From an uncultured Roseburia sp. (GTDB lineage Bacteria; Bacillota; Clostridia; Lachnospirales; Lachnospiraceae), in the NCBI GenBank assembly GCA_947088345.1, contig CAMUGE010000028.1:1-42183 (forward strand): a stretch of 42,183 nt of DNA, written 5' to 3'. The notes beneath the pieces are model-generated. The model was not told the origin of the DNA. It made no database searches and saw only the letters and a program-made list of their open reading frames with translations. Below are positions 26,058 through 36,000 of this stretch, piece by piece (positions within the stretch are counted from its first letter, which is position 1; the number at the start of each line of letters is the position of its first letter). Both the position numbers and the translations under genes were made by a program.

Positions 26058-27053
26058 CTAATTGGAGTCATTGTCAGCGTCGCCCAGATAGCGCTGGATG
26101 GTTACGGGGTTTTGGGAGAGCAGCAGCAGCGCTCTGCCGGCCTTAAACAGCAGTATCTCGTCCGGAGTATGTTCGATCAGATCAGAGAGATCGGAGATTT
26201 TGATTTTTCCGGCAAGCACGGCGTCTCGTTCTTTTTCCGGCAGAAAACACAGCGAGCGGTTTAAAGAAAGTTTCCCGAGCAGTTCCAGAATCTGGTTATA
26301 GTGGCGCGTGACATAGCAGATGCCTTTGTCCAAAATGGTCTGCGCCTCGTCAAATCTGCCGGCGGAGACAAGGGATTTGCTGAGGTAGAAAACAGCGGAC
26401 GCATAGATGACGCCGATGGTAGAGGGATGAAGGTAGCCTTTGTCAAGATGGGAGAGCACAAAGGAACTCAGCGCAACTGGCAGATCATATCCGATTCCCG
26501 AGGGATGATCGTTCTCTTTCCAGTATGAGGCGGCCGTCATGTAGAGTATGCTCCAAAGTTCGTTGATGCTGTAGTATTCATAACTATCTCTTGTTTCCAG
26601 CGTAAAATCCGGTTTTGTCAGGCGGACCGACCGGTATGCCAGTTTGTATGCCCGGTCAAATTCCTTGTACAGGTTCGCAAGGATATGGGAGCGTTTTCCC
26701 ATCAGATACTGGTGCGGTTCGCCCGAGGCGTAAAAAGAATGGTTTTTTTCCAGAAAATGAATATAATGTTCGGCCTCAGAAAATGCGGACGCTCCGATCA
26801 GGCGCTCCAGTTCAAAACAGTGTTCGCTGTACAGTTCATTGTCTGCGCTGCTTAGACTTGTAAAAAACAGATCAGGATTGATTCCGAGCCGTGCAAAAAG
26901 TTTCGTTGTGATGGCGCGGGACGGCATTTTTTTCCCGTTTTCGATTTTTGAAATATAGGTAACGCTGCAGATTCCCTCTGCGAGCTGTTTCTGGCTGAAT
27001 TTCTTTTTGTCCCGCAGTTCGCGAAGCATGGCTCCAATATTGTAAATACTCAT
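26058..27053 (-). CDS. XRE-family regulator with TPR-like C terminus, 331 aa
   Basis: The N-terminal helix-turn-helix (about residues 6-64) reads IGAMLRELRDKKKFSQKQLA, then GICSVTYISKIENGKKMPS. The remaining 265 residues are all helical, with paired-helix spacing like the TPR domains of Rgg/PlcR-type regulators, which bind short peptides. The start ATG 27053 follows AAGAGG. It is divergent from the ABC-2 exporter operon at 27205, so that operon is its likely target. No peptide pheromone gene was found next to it. Confidence 0.88.
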   Translation of the reverse strand: MSIYNIGAMLRELRDKKKFSQKQLAEGICSVTYISKIENGKKMPSRAITTKLFARLGINPDLFFTSLSSADNELYSEHCFELERLIGASAFSEAEHYIHFLEKNHSFYASGEPHQYLMGKRSHILANLYKEFDRAYKLAYRSVRLTKPDFTLETRDSYEYYSINELWSILYMTAASYWKENDHPSGIGYDLPVALSSFVLSHLDKGYLHPSTIGVIYASAVFYLSKSLVSAGRFDEAQTILDKGICYVTRHYNQILELLGKLSLNRSLCFLPEKERDAVLAGKIKISDLSDLIEHTPDEILLFKAGRALLLLSQNPVTIQRYLGDADNDSN

Positions 27054-27124
27054 TTTTGGCCTCTTTTCTTTCCCTGTGTCTATGATAGTTAAAGATAATA
27101 TTTTTTCGCCGCCCTGTAAAGGGG

Positions 27125-27170
27125 TTGACTAAAAGTTCAATTGCGGTTTTTTCTTTTTTGGATGTAAAAT
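27125..27170 (+). promoter_or_regulatory. Promoter and possible operator of the ABC-2 exporter operon
   Basis: TTGCGG (27141-27146), 18-nt spacer, TAAAAT (27165-27170). Just upstream is TTGACTAAAAGTTCAA (27125-27140), an inverted repeat with TTGA/TCAA ends that could bind the divergent regulator. Confidence 0.45.
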
Positions 27171-27204
27171 AAAGTATGCAAAATGAAAAGGAGGAGCGGC
27201 AGGT

Positions 27205-28008
27205 ATGATTATAGTAGAACATCTGACAAAACAATTTGTGACTGTAAAGCGGAGTCATGGAGTTGCCGGTGCGGTTAAATCGCTGTTTACAAGGGAAAAG
27301 GTGGTTAAGGAAGCGGTGCATGACATTTCCTTTCGGATCGGCGACGGGGAGGTTGTTGGCTATATCGGCAGCAACGGCGCAGGCAAATCGACAACGATTA
27401 AAATGATGACGGGGATTCTTGTACCTACGTCCGGCACGGTTGAAGTGGACGGAATCGAACCATACAGAAAAAGGGAGGAAAATGCGCGCCGTATCGGCGT
27501 TGTGTTCGGGCAGCGTACACAGCTCTGGTGGGATTTGCCGCTTGCGGATACTTTTTTGGTACTGCGCGAAATTTATCAGGTTCCGCAGAAAGAGTTTCGG
27601 GAACGCATGGATTTTTTGTACGATTTACTTGGAATCGGTGATTTTGAAAACAGTTCGGTCAGGACGCTTTCTCTGGGGCAGAGGATGCGCGCCGATCTTG
27701 CAGCCGCGCTGCTCCACAATCCAAAAGTGTTGTATCTGGATGAACCCACGATCGGTCTTGACGTGCTAGTCAAAGATAAAATACGCGGGGCTATCCGCGA
27801 GATGAATAAGAGTTTCGGGACGACTGTCATATTGACGACGCACGACCTTGTCGATATTGAGGAGCTATGCGGCCATATTATCATTATTGACGAGGGGAAG
27901 AAGATTTATGACGGAGATCTGGAGCATTTAAAATGTGAATATCAGGAGGCGGATCTTACTTCAGTTGTCAAAAAAATATACAGGAAAGGGGAGGCGGCGC
28001 ATGTGTAA
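27205..28008 (+). CDS. ABC-2 type transporter ATP-binding protein, 267 aa
   Basis: Walker A is GSNGAGKST (residues 55-63), the signature LSLGQRMRADLA (from 155), Walker B LYLDEP (176-181) and the H-loop TTHDL. The N-terminal insert before Walker A (VKSLFTREKVVKEAVHDISF) and the segment VVFGQRTQLWWDLP are typical of the ATPases paired with ABC2_membrane_6-type permeases. It starts behind AGGAG. It overlaps the next gene by 8 nt and forms an exporter with the two permeases downstream. Confidence 0.95.
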   Translation: MIIVEHLTKQFVTVKRSHGVAGAVKSLFTREKVVKEAVHDISFRIGDGEVVGYIGSNGAGKSTTIKMMTGILVPTSGTVEVDGIEPYRKREENARRIGVVFGQRTQLWWDLPLADTFLVLREIYQVPQKEFRERMDFLYDLLGIGDFENSSVRTLSLGQRMRADLAAALLHNPKVLYLDEPTIGLDVLVKDKIRGAIREMNKSFGTTVILTTHDLVDIEELCGHIIIIDEGKKIYDGDLEHLKCEYQEADLTSVVKKIYRKGEAAHV

Positions 28009-28813
28009 CAAGATTAATCTCAGATGCTATCTGCCGTTTGTGGTCTCACAGGTGAAAATTGCGCTTGCCTATCGGATGGCATTTTTTGTTCGAATTTTAA
28101 GCAATCTTTTTACAGTGATGATTACATGGTATCTCTGGAATGCAATCTATCGCTCTTTTGGCAGGGCGACGATGAATGGATTTACGTTTCAAGAGATGGC
28201 GACGTATGTGATTGTCAGTTTTTTTGTGACAGTCATGCTTGCGCCGGCGCAGGCGGACGAGGTATCGTATGCAATCGCGGACGGGAGCGTTGCAGTCAGT
28301 CTGTTACGGCCGCTTGATTTTTGCGGACTTTACCTGGCGCAGAGTCTGGGGGGATTTCTGGTAAACACACTGGTATTTTCCGCGCCCTTTTTGATTCTCT
28401 TTGGGAAAATGGGCAAATTGATTTTGCCCACGCCGCAAAGGCTGCTTCTTTTTCTCGCCAGTGTGGGATTGGGATATCTGATAATGTTTTACTTTAGTTT
28501 TTGTTTTTCTATGCTTGTTTTTTATACCACCTATTTTTTTGGGATCAATATGGCAAAAGCAGTTACGATAAGGCTGTGTTCCGGAGCGCTGATTCCGCTG
28601 TCCTTTTTTCCGGATGCGATAGAAAAAATGTTTTCCTTTCTGCCGTTTTCTTCGATGGTCTATACGCCGGTTATGATATGGCTTGGGAAACTTGAGGGGA
28701 CTGCGCTTTGCACGCAGTTTGTGATCCAGCTGTTCTGGGTTCTTATTTTTTTTGTTCTCAGTAAATTCTGCTGGAGAGCGGCAGTCAGGCGAATTACGGT
28801 GCTTGGAGGTTAA
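28001..28813 (+). CDS. ABC-2 family permease, first subunit, 270 aa
   Basis: The start ATG 28001 overlaps the ATPase gene by 8 nt and follows GGGGAGG. About six membrane helices are visible. The N-terminal YLPFVVSQVKIALAYRMAFF, the loop VSYAIADGSVAVSLLRPLDF and the later IRLCSGALIPLSFFPDAI are typical of the ABC-2 family once called DUF990. The loop with ADGSVAVSLLRPLD has a counterpart in the second permease (REGAFDRYLLRPVN), showing that the two are related subunits of a heterodimer. Confidence 0.9.
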   Translation: MCNKINLRCYLPFVVSQVKIALAYRMAFFVRILSNLFTVMITWYLWNAIYRSFGRATMNGFTFQEMATYVIVSFFVTVMLAPAQADEVSYAIADGSVAVSLLRPLDFCGLYLAQSLGGFLVNTLVFSAPFLILFGKMGKLILPTPQRLLLFLASVGLGYLIMFYFSFCFSMLVFYTTYFFGINMAKAVTIRLCSGALIPLSFFPDAIEKMFSFLPFSSMVYTPVMIWLGKLEGTALCTQFVIQLFWVLIFFVLSKFCWRAAVRRITVLGG

Positions 28814-28817
28814 GAAT

Positions 28818-28946
28818 TTAATGTGAAATTAAAAATTTCACGATCCTGATTGGTATGCCCGCCAAAGCGGGCGAATGGGAGTTAGACACAAAGTCGCTTG
28901 CGCGCATAAATTTATTGCGAACTGCGTTCGCAATGCAGAAATGGGG
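28818..28946. repeat. Palindrome-rich element inside the ABC-2 operon
   Basis: The 139-nt gap between the two permease genes holds successive inverted repeats. They are GTGAAATT-AAA-AATTTCAC (about 28824-28842), GCCCGC-CAAA-GCGGGC (about 28857-28872) and TTGCGAA-CTGCG-TTCGCAA (about 28914-28932). There is no T-run. A frame is open through it into the second permease, but its composition is dictated by the palindromes and it has no start signal. Confidence 0.6.
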
Positions 28947-28952
28947 GTTAGT

Positions 28953-29744
28953 ATGTTGCGATATATTCATTTATATAAAATTTTTCTGCTGCAGTATTTG
29001 AAATCGCTGCTGCAGTCGAAGCTCGATTTTTTTATGGGTTTTTTCTCTTTTTTTCTGAATCAGATTCTTGGTATCATTTTTTTGCAGCTTGTATTTTCGC
29101 AGATTCCGGATTTAAACGGGTGGAGCTTTGAACAGCTGGTGTTTATCTATGGGTTTGCGCAGATCCCGAAAGGGATCGACCATTTTTTTACCGATTACCT
29201 GTGGGTATTTTGCAGAAAGACCGTCCGGGAGGGGGCGTTTGACCGGTATCTGCTACGGCCGGTCAATCCGTTGTTTCAGGTGCTGGTGGAGCGCTGCCAG
29301 CCGGACGGGCTGGGAGAAGTGCTTGTTGGCGTGATTCTTGTCGCCTATGCGGGCGCAAAACTGCGTCTCTCGTTTTCTGTTTTTACCTTTTTTGTATTTT
29401 TGATTGCTGTGTTTGCAGGAGCCGTCATCTATACGGCGGTAAAACTGTTTTTTGCATCCAATGCATTTTTTATGAAAGAATGTTACAACATGTTATATAC
29501 GGCCTACAATATCTCGGATTTTGCAAAGTATCCGACAGAAATCTATACGAAACCGGTGCGGCTTATCGTAAGCTTTGTTCTGCCGTTTGCATTTACGGCG
29601 TTTATTCCCGCGAATTATTTTATAAACGGAGGGACGCTGCTCTTATCGGTTGGCGCGGAATGTCTGGTTGCAGCTGCGGCATTTTTAATTGCATATCTTT
29701 ATTTTTCGTTCGGGATAAAAAAGTACGAGAGCGCCGGGAACTGA
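28953..29744 (+). CDS. ABC-2 family permease, second subunit, 263 aa
   Basis: The start ATG 28953 follows GGGGGTTAG; the longer open frame from 28875 crosses the palindromic element. About six membrane helices are present. The conserved segments are VREGAFDRYLLRPVNPLFQV and, near the end, FVLPFAFTAFIPANYF, as in the family of paired ABC-2 permeases. It is the third gene of the exporter and has no clear terminator after it. The substrate is unknown; related systems export drugs or small peptides. Confidence 0.9.
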   Translation: MLRYIHLYKIFLLQYLKSLLQSKLDFFMGFFSFFLNQILGIIFLQLVFSQIPDLNGWSFEQLVFIYGFAQIPKGIDHFFTDYLWVFCRKTVREGAFDRYLLRPVNPLFQVLVERCQPDGLGEVLVGVILVAYAGAKLRLSFSVFTFFVFLIAVFAGAVIYTAVKLFFASNAFFMKECYNMLYTAYNISDFAKYPTEIYTKPVRLIVSFVLPFAFTAFIPANYFINGGTLLLSVGAECLVAAAAFLIAYLYFSFGIKKYESAGN

Positions 29745-29786
29745 CCAGATACAGCTAATCTGCCGATTTTTAATAGACATTCGCAA

Positions 29787-29820
29787 GTGCCGGGAAAATG
29801 GAATAACGTATTTTGGGCAC
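29787..29820. other. Hairpin in the gap before the chemoreceptor gene
   Basis: GTGCC (29787-29791) pairs with GGCAC (29816-29820) and AAAAT (29795-29799) with ATTTT (29810-29814). The surrounding gap (29745-30146, 402 nt) holds no gene I can support. A frame at 29868-30062 has no ribosome binding site or family likeness. A degenerate direct repeat (ATAACG-N-ATTTTGGG, about 29803-29841) and the promoter at 30065 are the other contents. Confidence 0.35.
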
Positions 29821-30064
29821 GAGGATAACGGAATTTGGGGATAAAATAGAGCGTAATACGGTAAGATATGCGAGGGAGGCAAGGCATTTTGCAGAGCAGT
29901 ATCTGGGAGAAATTGATTCTCTTCGAAACTTTTTGGAGGTTCATAAGAAACGATAATATACAACGGCTTCATGCCTGTTTTTCTTCAAAACAGCAGGTGA
30001 TTTTTGAACGGAGGAAGCGGCGGGGTTTATTTCTCCGGATGTACTGTCGGGCAGGAAAATAGTC

Positions 30065-30093
30065 TTGACAGTTAAGAAAGGAATTGCTAAAAT
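30065..30093 (+). promoter_or_regulatory. Promoter of the chemoreceptor-galE unit
   Basis: TTGACA (30065-30070), 17-nt spacer, TAAAAT (30088-30093), about 54 nt upstream of ATG 30147. Confidence 0.75.
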
Positions 30094-30146
30094 AATGGAA
30101 GACAGTGTATCAATTCCAGAGAACGAAAGAGTTGGGGGAAACAGGC

Positions 30147-31724
30147 ATGAAGATTAAAGCGAAACTGTTGGCAATGGAAATGGTATCCTTGTTTATTTTG
30201 CTGGTCGTATTGCTCATCATGGGCATACTTGTCTCGGTGGACGGTCTTGAGTCGCGTGTGGAGGAAACACTGAAAGTAGCGTTGGCGGGCTACACAGATG
30301 ACGTCAACGTCTATCGCAACAGCGGCAGGGATGTGGATATCACGGTGTTTGCAGATGATACCAGGGTGAACAGTTCCATTTCGGGTGCGGTCGGCACAAA
30401 AGCAAGTGATGTGGTAATTGAGAAAGTGATTAAACAGAACAAAGTTTACTTTGACAACAACGTCTCCGTCAACGGCGTAGCGTACTATGGGTATTACGAG
30501 CCGATTGAGGGAGGAATGCTGTTTGCCGGCACACCAAAGGCAGTCGTAAATAAGTTTATCCGATCTACTGTTGCAGTCCTTATATTGTCCGGCCTTGTTG
30601 TCTATATACTTTGCGTTGTACTTGTTCTTGTGATTTCCGGACGTATCAGCAAACGGATTATTCAGGCCTCCGAACGTATCGGCGTTCTTGCAAAAGGCGA
30701 TTTAAGCGCAGTGATTCCGGAGCGCGACCGCAAACAGCACGATGAGATCGAGGATATGAACGAAGCGATATCCGTGCTGCACAGAGAGCTCAAGAATATC
30801 GTTTCTATTATCGCGAAAAAAGCAGATCAGCTCAACTACAGCAATGCAGAATTCAATTCCAAATTTTCCAATATCGCAGAGAGCGTAAACAATGTCAATA
30901 TCGCAGTAGAAGAAATAGCGCTTGGAAGCACATCGCAGGCGCAGGAGACGTCTTCGGCAGGAGAACAGGTTTCCGACATGGCCGATGTGATTGAACAGAA
31001 TGCAAAAAATACGAGTTATCTGGAGCAGGCCGTTCATCATATGACCGAGCTCTTTTCAGAGACAAACAAGATACTCGAAGAACTGGTGCATATCAATGAC
31101 AAGACGGCATCTAATATCGTGATCGTTTCCGAACAGACAAACGAGACAAACGTATCGGCTGAGAAGATCAAGGCAGCGGTACAGATGATTCAGAATATAG
31201 CGGAGCAGACAAGCCTGTTATCGCTGAACGCAAGTATTGAGAGTGCGCGTGCGGGCGAGGCAGGGCGTGGGTTTGCCGTTGTTGCCGAGGAGATACGATC
31301 CCTGTCAGAGGAGTCTGCAAACAGTGCGGGCGAGATTGAGCAGATTACAAAAGAACTGCTGGAAAATTCCAATATCAGCGTAAAGAAAGTAGAGGAAGTC
31401 AATCGTGATTCACAGCTTCAGAAAGAGAAGCTGACAAAGACAAAGGAAGCGTTCCGTACCTTAAAGAAAGAAGTAGATTCTGTTGCGGAAGTTTCACAGA
31501 ATATTTTTGAACAGACAAAACGTCTGGAAAGCCAGAAAAATACAATCAGCAGCGTGTTCGAACAGCTTGCGTCAATTTCGGAGGAGAATGCGGCGTCGAC
31601 ACAGCAGACAAGTGCGAGTATGCAGTCATTGTCCGGAACAATTGACGATTGCAGACGGGAGACAGACGCACTGTCTGATTTGGGCTTAAGTCTTTCCGAG
31701 CAGACCAAAAAATTTAAATTTTAA
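30147..31724 (+). CDS. Methyl-accepting chemotaxis protein, 525 aa
   Basis: The start ATG 30147 follows TTGGGGG. TM1 is at about residues 8-28, an extracellular sensor of about 115 residues follows with the single-Cache pattern ([21 protein letters not shown]), and TM2 is near 142-168. HAMP is next (about 169-225). The long coiled-coil signalling domain has its hairpin tip around 353-390 ([20 protein letters not shown], then [15 protein letters not shown]). This tip contacts CheA/CheW in the family. No CheR/CheB-binding pentapeptide is at the C terminus. The receptor lies 14 nt before galE and upstream of a secreted glycosidase, so a carbohydrate-related stimulus is possible. Confidence 0.95.
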   Translation: MKIKAKLLAMEMVSLFILLVVLLIMGILVSVDGLESRVEETLKVALAGYTDDVNVYRNSGRDVDITVFADDTRVNSSISGAVGTKASDVVIEKVIKQNKVYFDNNVSVNGVAYYGYYEPIEGGMLFAGTPKAVVNKFIRSTVAVLILSGLVVYILCVVLVLVISGRISKRIIQASERIGVLAKGDLSAVIPERDRKQHDEIEDMNEAISVLHRELKNIVSIIAKKADQLNYSNAEFNSKFSNIAESVNNVNIAVEEIALGSTSQAQETSSAGEQVSDMADVIEQNAKNTSYLEQAVHHMTELFSETNKILEELVHINDKTASNIVIVSEQTNETNVSAEKIKAAVQMIQNIAEQTSLLSLNASIESARAGEAGRGFAVVAEEIRSLSEESANSAGEIEQITKELLENSNISVKKVEEVNRDSQLQKEKLTKTKEAFRTLKKEVDSVAEVSQNIFEQTKRLESQKNTISSVFEQLASISEENAASTQQTSASMQSLSGTIDDCRRETDALSDLGLSLSEQTKKFKF

Positions 31725-31738
31725 AATTGGAGGCAAAT

Positions 31739-32755
31739 ATGGCAATTTTAGTGACAGGAGGCGCCGGTTTTATCGGAAGCCACACATGCGTGGAACTTCA
31801 AAATGCGGGCTATGAAGTAGTTGTGCTTGACAATCTGTGCAATTCGTCGGAAAAAGCATTGGATCGCGTGAAAGCAATTACCGGAAAAGATGTTTCATTT
31901 TACAAAGGGGATATTTTAGATCGCGATATATTAAATCAGATTTTTAAAGAGCAGAAGATAGAAAGCTGTATACACTTTGCCGGTTTAAAGGCAGTTGGAG
32001 AATCCGTACAGAAACCATGGGAATATTACTATAATAATATTTCCGGCACATTGACGCTTGTAGATGTGATGCGGGAAAATGGATGCAAGAATATTATATT
32101 TTCCTCTTCTGCGACTGTATACGGCGATCCGGCGCAGATTCCAATCACCGAGGAATGCCCCAAGGGGCAGTGTACCAATCCATATGGATGGACAAAGTCA
32201 ATGCTGGAACAGGTGCTGTCTGATATCCAGAAAGCGGACAGCGAGTGGAATGTGATTTTACTTCGTTATTTTAATCCGATCGGAGCGCATAAGAGCGGTA
32301 CGATGGGTGAGAATCCAAACGGTATACCCAACAACCTGATGCCGTATGTAACGCAGGTTGCAGTCGGAAAATTAAAAGAGCTCGGCGTGTTTGGCGACGA
32401 TTATAATACGCCGGACGGTACAGGCGTCAGGGATTATATTCATGTGGTAGATCTGGCAGTCGGCCATGTAAAAGCGTTAAAGAAGATTGAGGAGAAAGCA
32501 GGGCTTTGTATATACAATCTGGGGACAGGCCATGGCTACAGCGTGCTTGATATTGTAAAGAATTTTGAGGAGGCAAACGGCGTTAAGATTCCGTATGTCA
32601 TCAAGGGCAGGAGAGCCGGCGATATCGCTACCTGCTACTGTGATCCGACAAAAGCAGAGCGGGAACTCGGATGGAGGGCGCAGTACGGCATACGTGAAAT
32701 GTGCGAGGATTCCTGGAGATGGCAGAAGAATAATCCGAACGGATACGAAGAATAA
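31739..32755 (+). CDS. galE: UDP-glucose 4-epimerase
   Basis: A 338-residue short-chain dehydrogenase-type enzyme that interconverts UDP-galactose and UDP-glucose. The NAD site is [10 protein letters not shown] (residues 6-15). The catalytic set is Ser122-124 (FSSSATVYG) with Tyr149 and Lys153 (NPYGWTKSM). The length equals the E. coli enzyme. The start ATG 31739 lies 5 nt after GGAGG. It follows the chemoreceptor by 14 nt and is ended by the terminator at 32789. It would supply or use UDP-galactose for the cell wall or for galactose released by the neighbouring GH2 enzyme. galK and galT are not in the window. Confidence 0.97.
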   Translation: MAILVTGGAGFIGSHTCVELQNAGYEVVVLDNLCNSSEKALDRVKAITGKDVSFYKGDILDRDILNQIFKEQKIESCIHFAGLKAVGESVQKPWEYYYNNISGTLTLVDVMRENGCKNIIFSSSATVYGDPAQIPITEECPKGQCTNPYGWTKSMLEQVLSDIQKADSEWNVILLRYFNPIGAHKSGTMGENPNGIPNNLMPYVTQVAVGKLKELGVFGDDYNTPDGTGVRDYIHVVDLAVGHVKALKKIEEKAGLCIYNLGTGHGYSVLDIVKNFEEANGVKIPYVIKGRRAGDIATCYCDPTKAERELGWRAQYGIREMCEDSWRWQKNNPNGYEE

Positions 32756-32788
32756 GTGAATAGCGGTTGACGGAAAGAAACGTCTATA

Positions 32789-32832
32789 CAGGGGAAGCTG
32801 CGGCAGAATGTCGGCAGCTTCCCTTGTTTTTT
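32789..32832 (+). terminator. Terminator after galE
   Basis: A 13-bp stem (32789-32801 with 32814-32826) followed by T6. It separates galE from the GH2 gene. Confidence 0.9.
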
Positions 32833-32970
32833 CTCTCTAAAATGATATTTTTCTGCTCAATTTTTATCATATAATTTGTTACTGTTGTATTGTGTGCGGC
32901 AGAAGAAACAGGCGAAGATAAGACAATATTCACATTCTCTGGAAATAATTGTCCAAATATATATAAAATA

Positions 32971-32999
32971 TTGCACAAAAATTAATCGGGGAGTAATAT
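32971..32999 (+). promoter_or_regulatory. Promoter of the GH2-LRR gene
   Basis: TTGCAC (32971-32976), 17-nt spacer, TAATAT (32994-32999), about 37 nt upstream of ATG 33036. The gap before it is AT-rich and holds no other feature. Confidence 0.65.
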
Positions 33000-33035
33000 A
33001 TTTTATGAAGAAAATAGACAAGGAGGAGCTACGAT

Positions 33036-36000
33036 ATGATGAAAGTGAAACGAAAAGCAATGGCGCTGTTATGTGTACTTACAATGATCGTGCAGATGTT
33101 TCTGCCGTTTCAGAGTGCGCTTACACTGGCAGCAGAGGAAAATGGCGCGCAATCCGGAGAGGATAGCTCGGATGTCTTTACAAGACCCGAATCTCCGGCA
33201 GTCACATATAATATGAATGTTGACTGGAAGTACAAACGTGCGGCGGACGGGAAAGAATTTCCGCTTGCAGCCGCCAAAGACGGCGTGGCAAAAAACGGAA
33301 AGCAGTTTTACGAAGTCGGATATGATGATTCCGACTGGGAAAATGTAAGTCTTCCACATGCGGTCAACGCGGATGATTCTTTTGACGGCGTGGGTGTGGA
33401 CGCAGGAGAAGTAAGCTTGTACCGTGGATTTATGTTCTACAGAAAGAACGTTCTGGTGCCGCAGACAGATGCAGGCAAGAAATTTATCCTGGAATTTGAG
33501 GCGTTCCGGCAGTCGGTATATGTCTATGTGAACGGAACCATGGCAGGTTATTATGAGGCCGGGGTTGCAGCAGTCGGATTCGACATTACGGATTATATCA
33601 AAGCCGGTGAGGAGAATCTGATCGCGGTGGCGACAGACAACGCATCTTCGCGGGGGTCTAATTTTAATACACAGGAGACGATACCCGGACATGAACCGGG
33701 GGATCTTTCCGGGATGGGGTATCAGTGGAATACAAAAGATTTTAACGAGGTGCAGGGCGGTTTGACCGGAAATGTCAATCTGTATGCGAAAAATAAGATT
33801 TATCAGACCCTGCCGCTCTACAATAACTTAAAGACGAAAGGAAATTACATATACGGTTCGAATTTTGATTTCCGGGCAGGATCGGCGGATATTACGGTAG
33901 AAGCGGAAATCAGAAACGAGTCGGGCAGCGACGCTGATATTACGCTGGAAGTAAATGTCGTGGACGGCGACGGAAAACTGGCGGCGAGTTTTTCAAAAAC
34001 GCAGAAAGTTGCAGCGGCGACTGACGTGGGCGCTAAATTTCAGACAGTTGTGCCTGAGACGGCGTACGACAATGCCGGCAATGGCGTTGAGACGGGAAAG
34101 GTGGATTCGTCTACCGTGGATGTCAGCTATATTACAGCGACGCAGAATGTAGAGGGACTTCATTTCTGGAGTGATGTATCGCCGTATCTCTACACGGTGT
34201 ATACCGTGTTAAAGCAGGGCGATCAGATCATTGACCTCTCCGAGACGACGACAGGATTCCGCGAGGTTACTTACGATAAAGATAAAGGACTGCAGATCAA
34301 CGGAGTTTCCACTTATCTGACCGGTTACGCGCAGCGCTCCACAAATGAGTGGGCGGCGATTGGCGTCGCAAACGACTGGCTGTCCGATCTTGATATGCAG
34401 ATGGTAAAAGAATCAAATGCGAATCTGATACGATGGATGCATATCGCGCCGAATCCGGTGGATATACGTGCGGGCGATAAATACGGCGTTGTCTCTGTCT
34501 GTCCTGCGGGCGACAAAGAGGGAGACCAGACAGGGCGCGCATGGGATCAGCGTCTTGAGACAATGCGTGACGTGATTATTTATTTTCGGAACAGTCCGTC
34601 CATTTTGTTCTGGGAGGCCGGAAACAACGAAATTTCTGCGGCGCATATGAAGCAGATGACAGATATCAGAAAGGAACTGGATCCGAACGGCGACCGTTTT
34701 ATGGGCTGCCGGACGATCAATTCGGTAGAGCAGATCAGAGAGGCGGAGTGGGTTGGAACCATGATATATCGCCATGATGCCGCTGCATATGCTTCTATGG
34801 AGGCGACAGGCAATTATATTCCGATGATTGAGACGGAATATCACAGAAACGAGTCGCCAAGACGTATGTGGGACGACTATACGCCGCCTGATTATGACTA
34901 TGTCAATAAGTGGCTTGGAGACGGCGGTTCTAAGACAGACGGCTATGATATCTGGGATCAGACCCAGGAAGATTTTGCTCTGACGATGGCGGCAGACTAT
35001 TCGTATTTCTATGATAATCGTGTTGGCGGCACGGGAAAAAATTATTATTCCGGCGCAGCGCTTATGGTATGGTCGGATTCCAATATGCATGTGCGCAATT
35101 GCGGAGTAGAAAATTGCCGTACTTCGGGGCGCGTAGATCCGATCCGTGTTAAGAAAGAGTCGTTTTATGCGATTCAGACCATCCAGTCACAGACTCCTGC
35201 AGTAAAGATTCTGGGGCACTGGAATTATCCGGACTATATTAAGGGTGATAAAGAAAACGGAAATTACTGGTACGAGGATAAGACGTTTAACGGAACGTTC
35301 TGGGAAGGAAACGGGACAATGCTGCAGCGTGACCCGACGAATAAAACTGTCTATGTGATTGCTTCTCCGTCGGTTTCCAGAGTAGAACTTTATGTCAACG
35401 ATGAATTATTCGGAACCGACAAGACTGCAGACAGCAACTGTATCTATGCATTTCCGGGCGTTGATATCACAAAAGCTGCCATCACGTCCAAACAGGGAAA
35501 CATTGTCGCGAAAGCATACAATGACAGGGACGAAGTAGTGGCGGAAGATAAGATCGTGACGGTAACGCCGATGACGATCCGGCTGACGCCGGTACTTGGA
35601 CCAAACGGATTCCTTGCAGACGGTTCCGACCTGATGTATGTGGACGTTGCGATTGTAGACGGAAACGGAGAGGTATGTCCGATTGACGAGAGGAAGATCA
35701 GTTTTAGCGTAAGCGACAAGTCAAAGGCAGTATTCCTTGGCGGTTATAACAGTGGAATCGGGGAACGAATTGTCAATCATAAAGATTATGTATTTGCAGA
35801 GTGCGGAATAAACAGAGTGTTCCTGCGCTCAACACGCGAGGCAGGTTCCTTTACACTGACGGCAACGGCAGAGGGAATGCAGCCGGTCAGCATTACTGTG
35901 GAGACAAAAGCGTTCGACCTGGAAGGAGGTCTGACGACGACAAAGCAGCAGTCGTTCGCACAGGGAGAGGTTCCGGATGTTGTTCCTCCGGAGACGGCTC

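Noticed and set aside
29868-30062. 64-residue frame before the chemoreceptor
   Set aside because: No recognisable start signal and no domain; the promoter for the receptor follows it.
29745-30146. Cyclic-di-GMP riboswitch before the chemoreceptor gene
   Set aside because: Such riboswitches often precede chemoreceptors in Clostridia, but the conserved core and receptor elements were not found.
34413-35090. 225-residue minus-strand frame inside the GH2 gene
   Set aside because: Antisense shadow of the catalytic domain; low complexity and no start signal.
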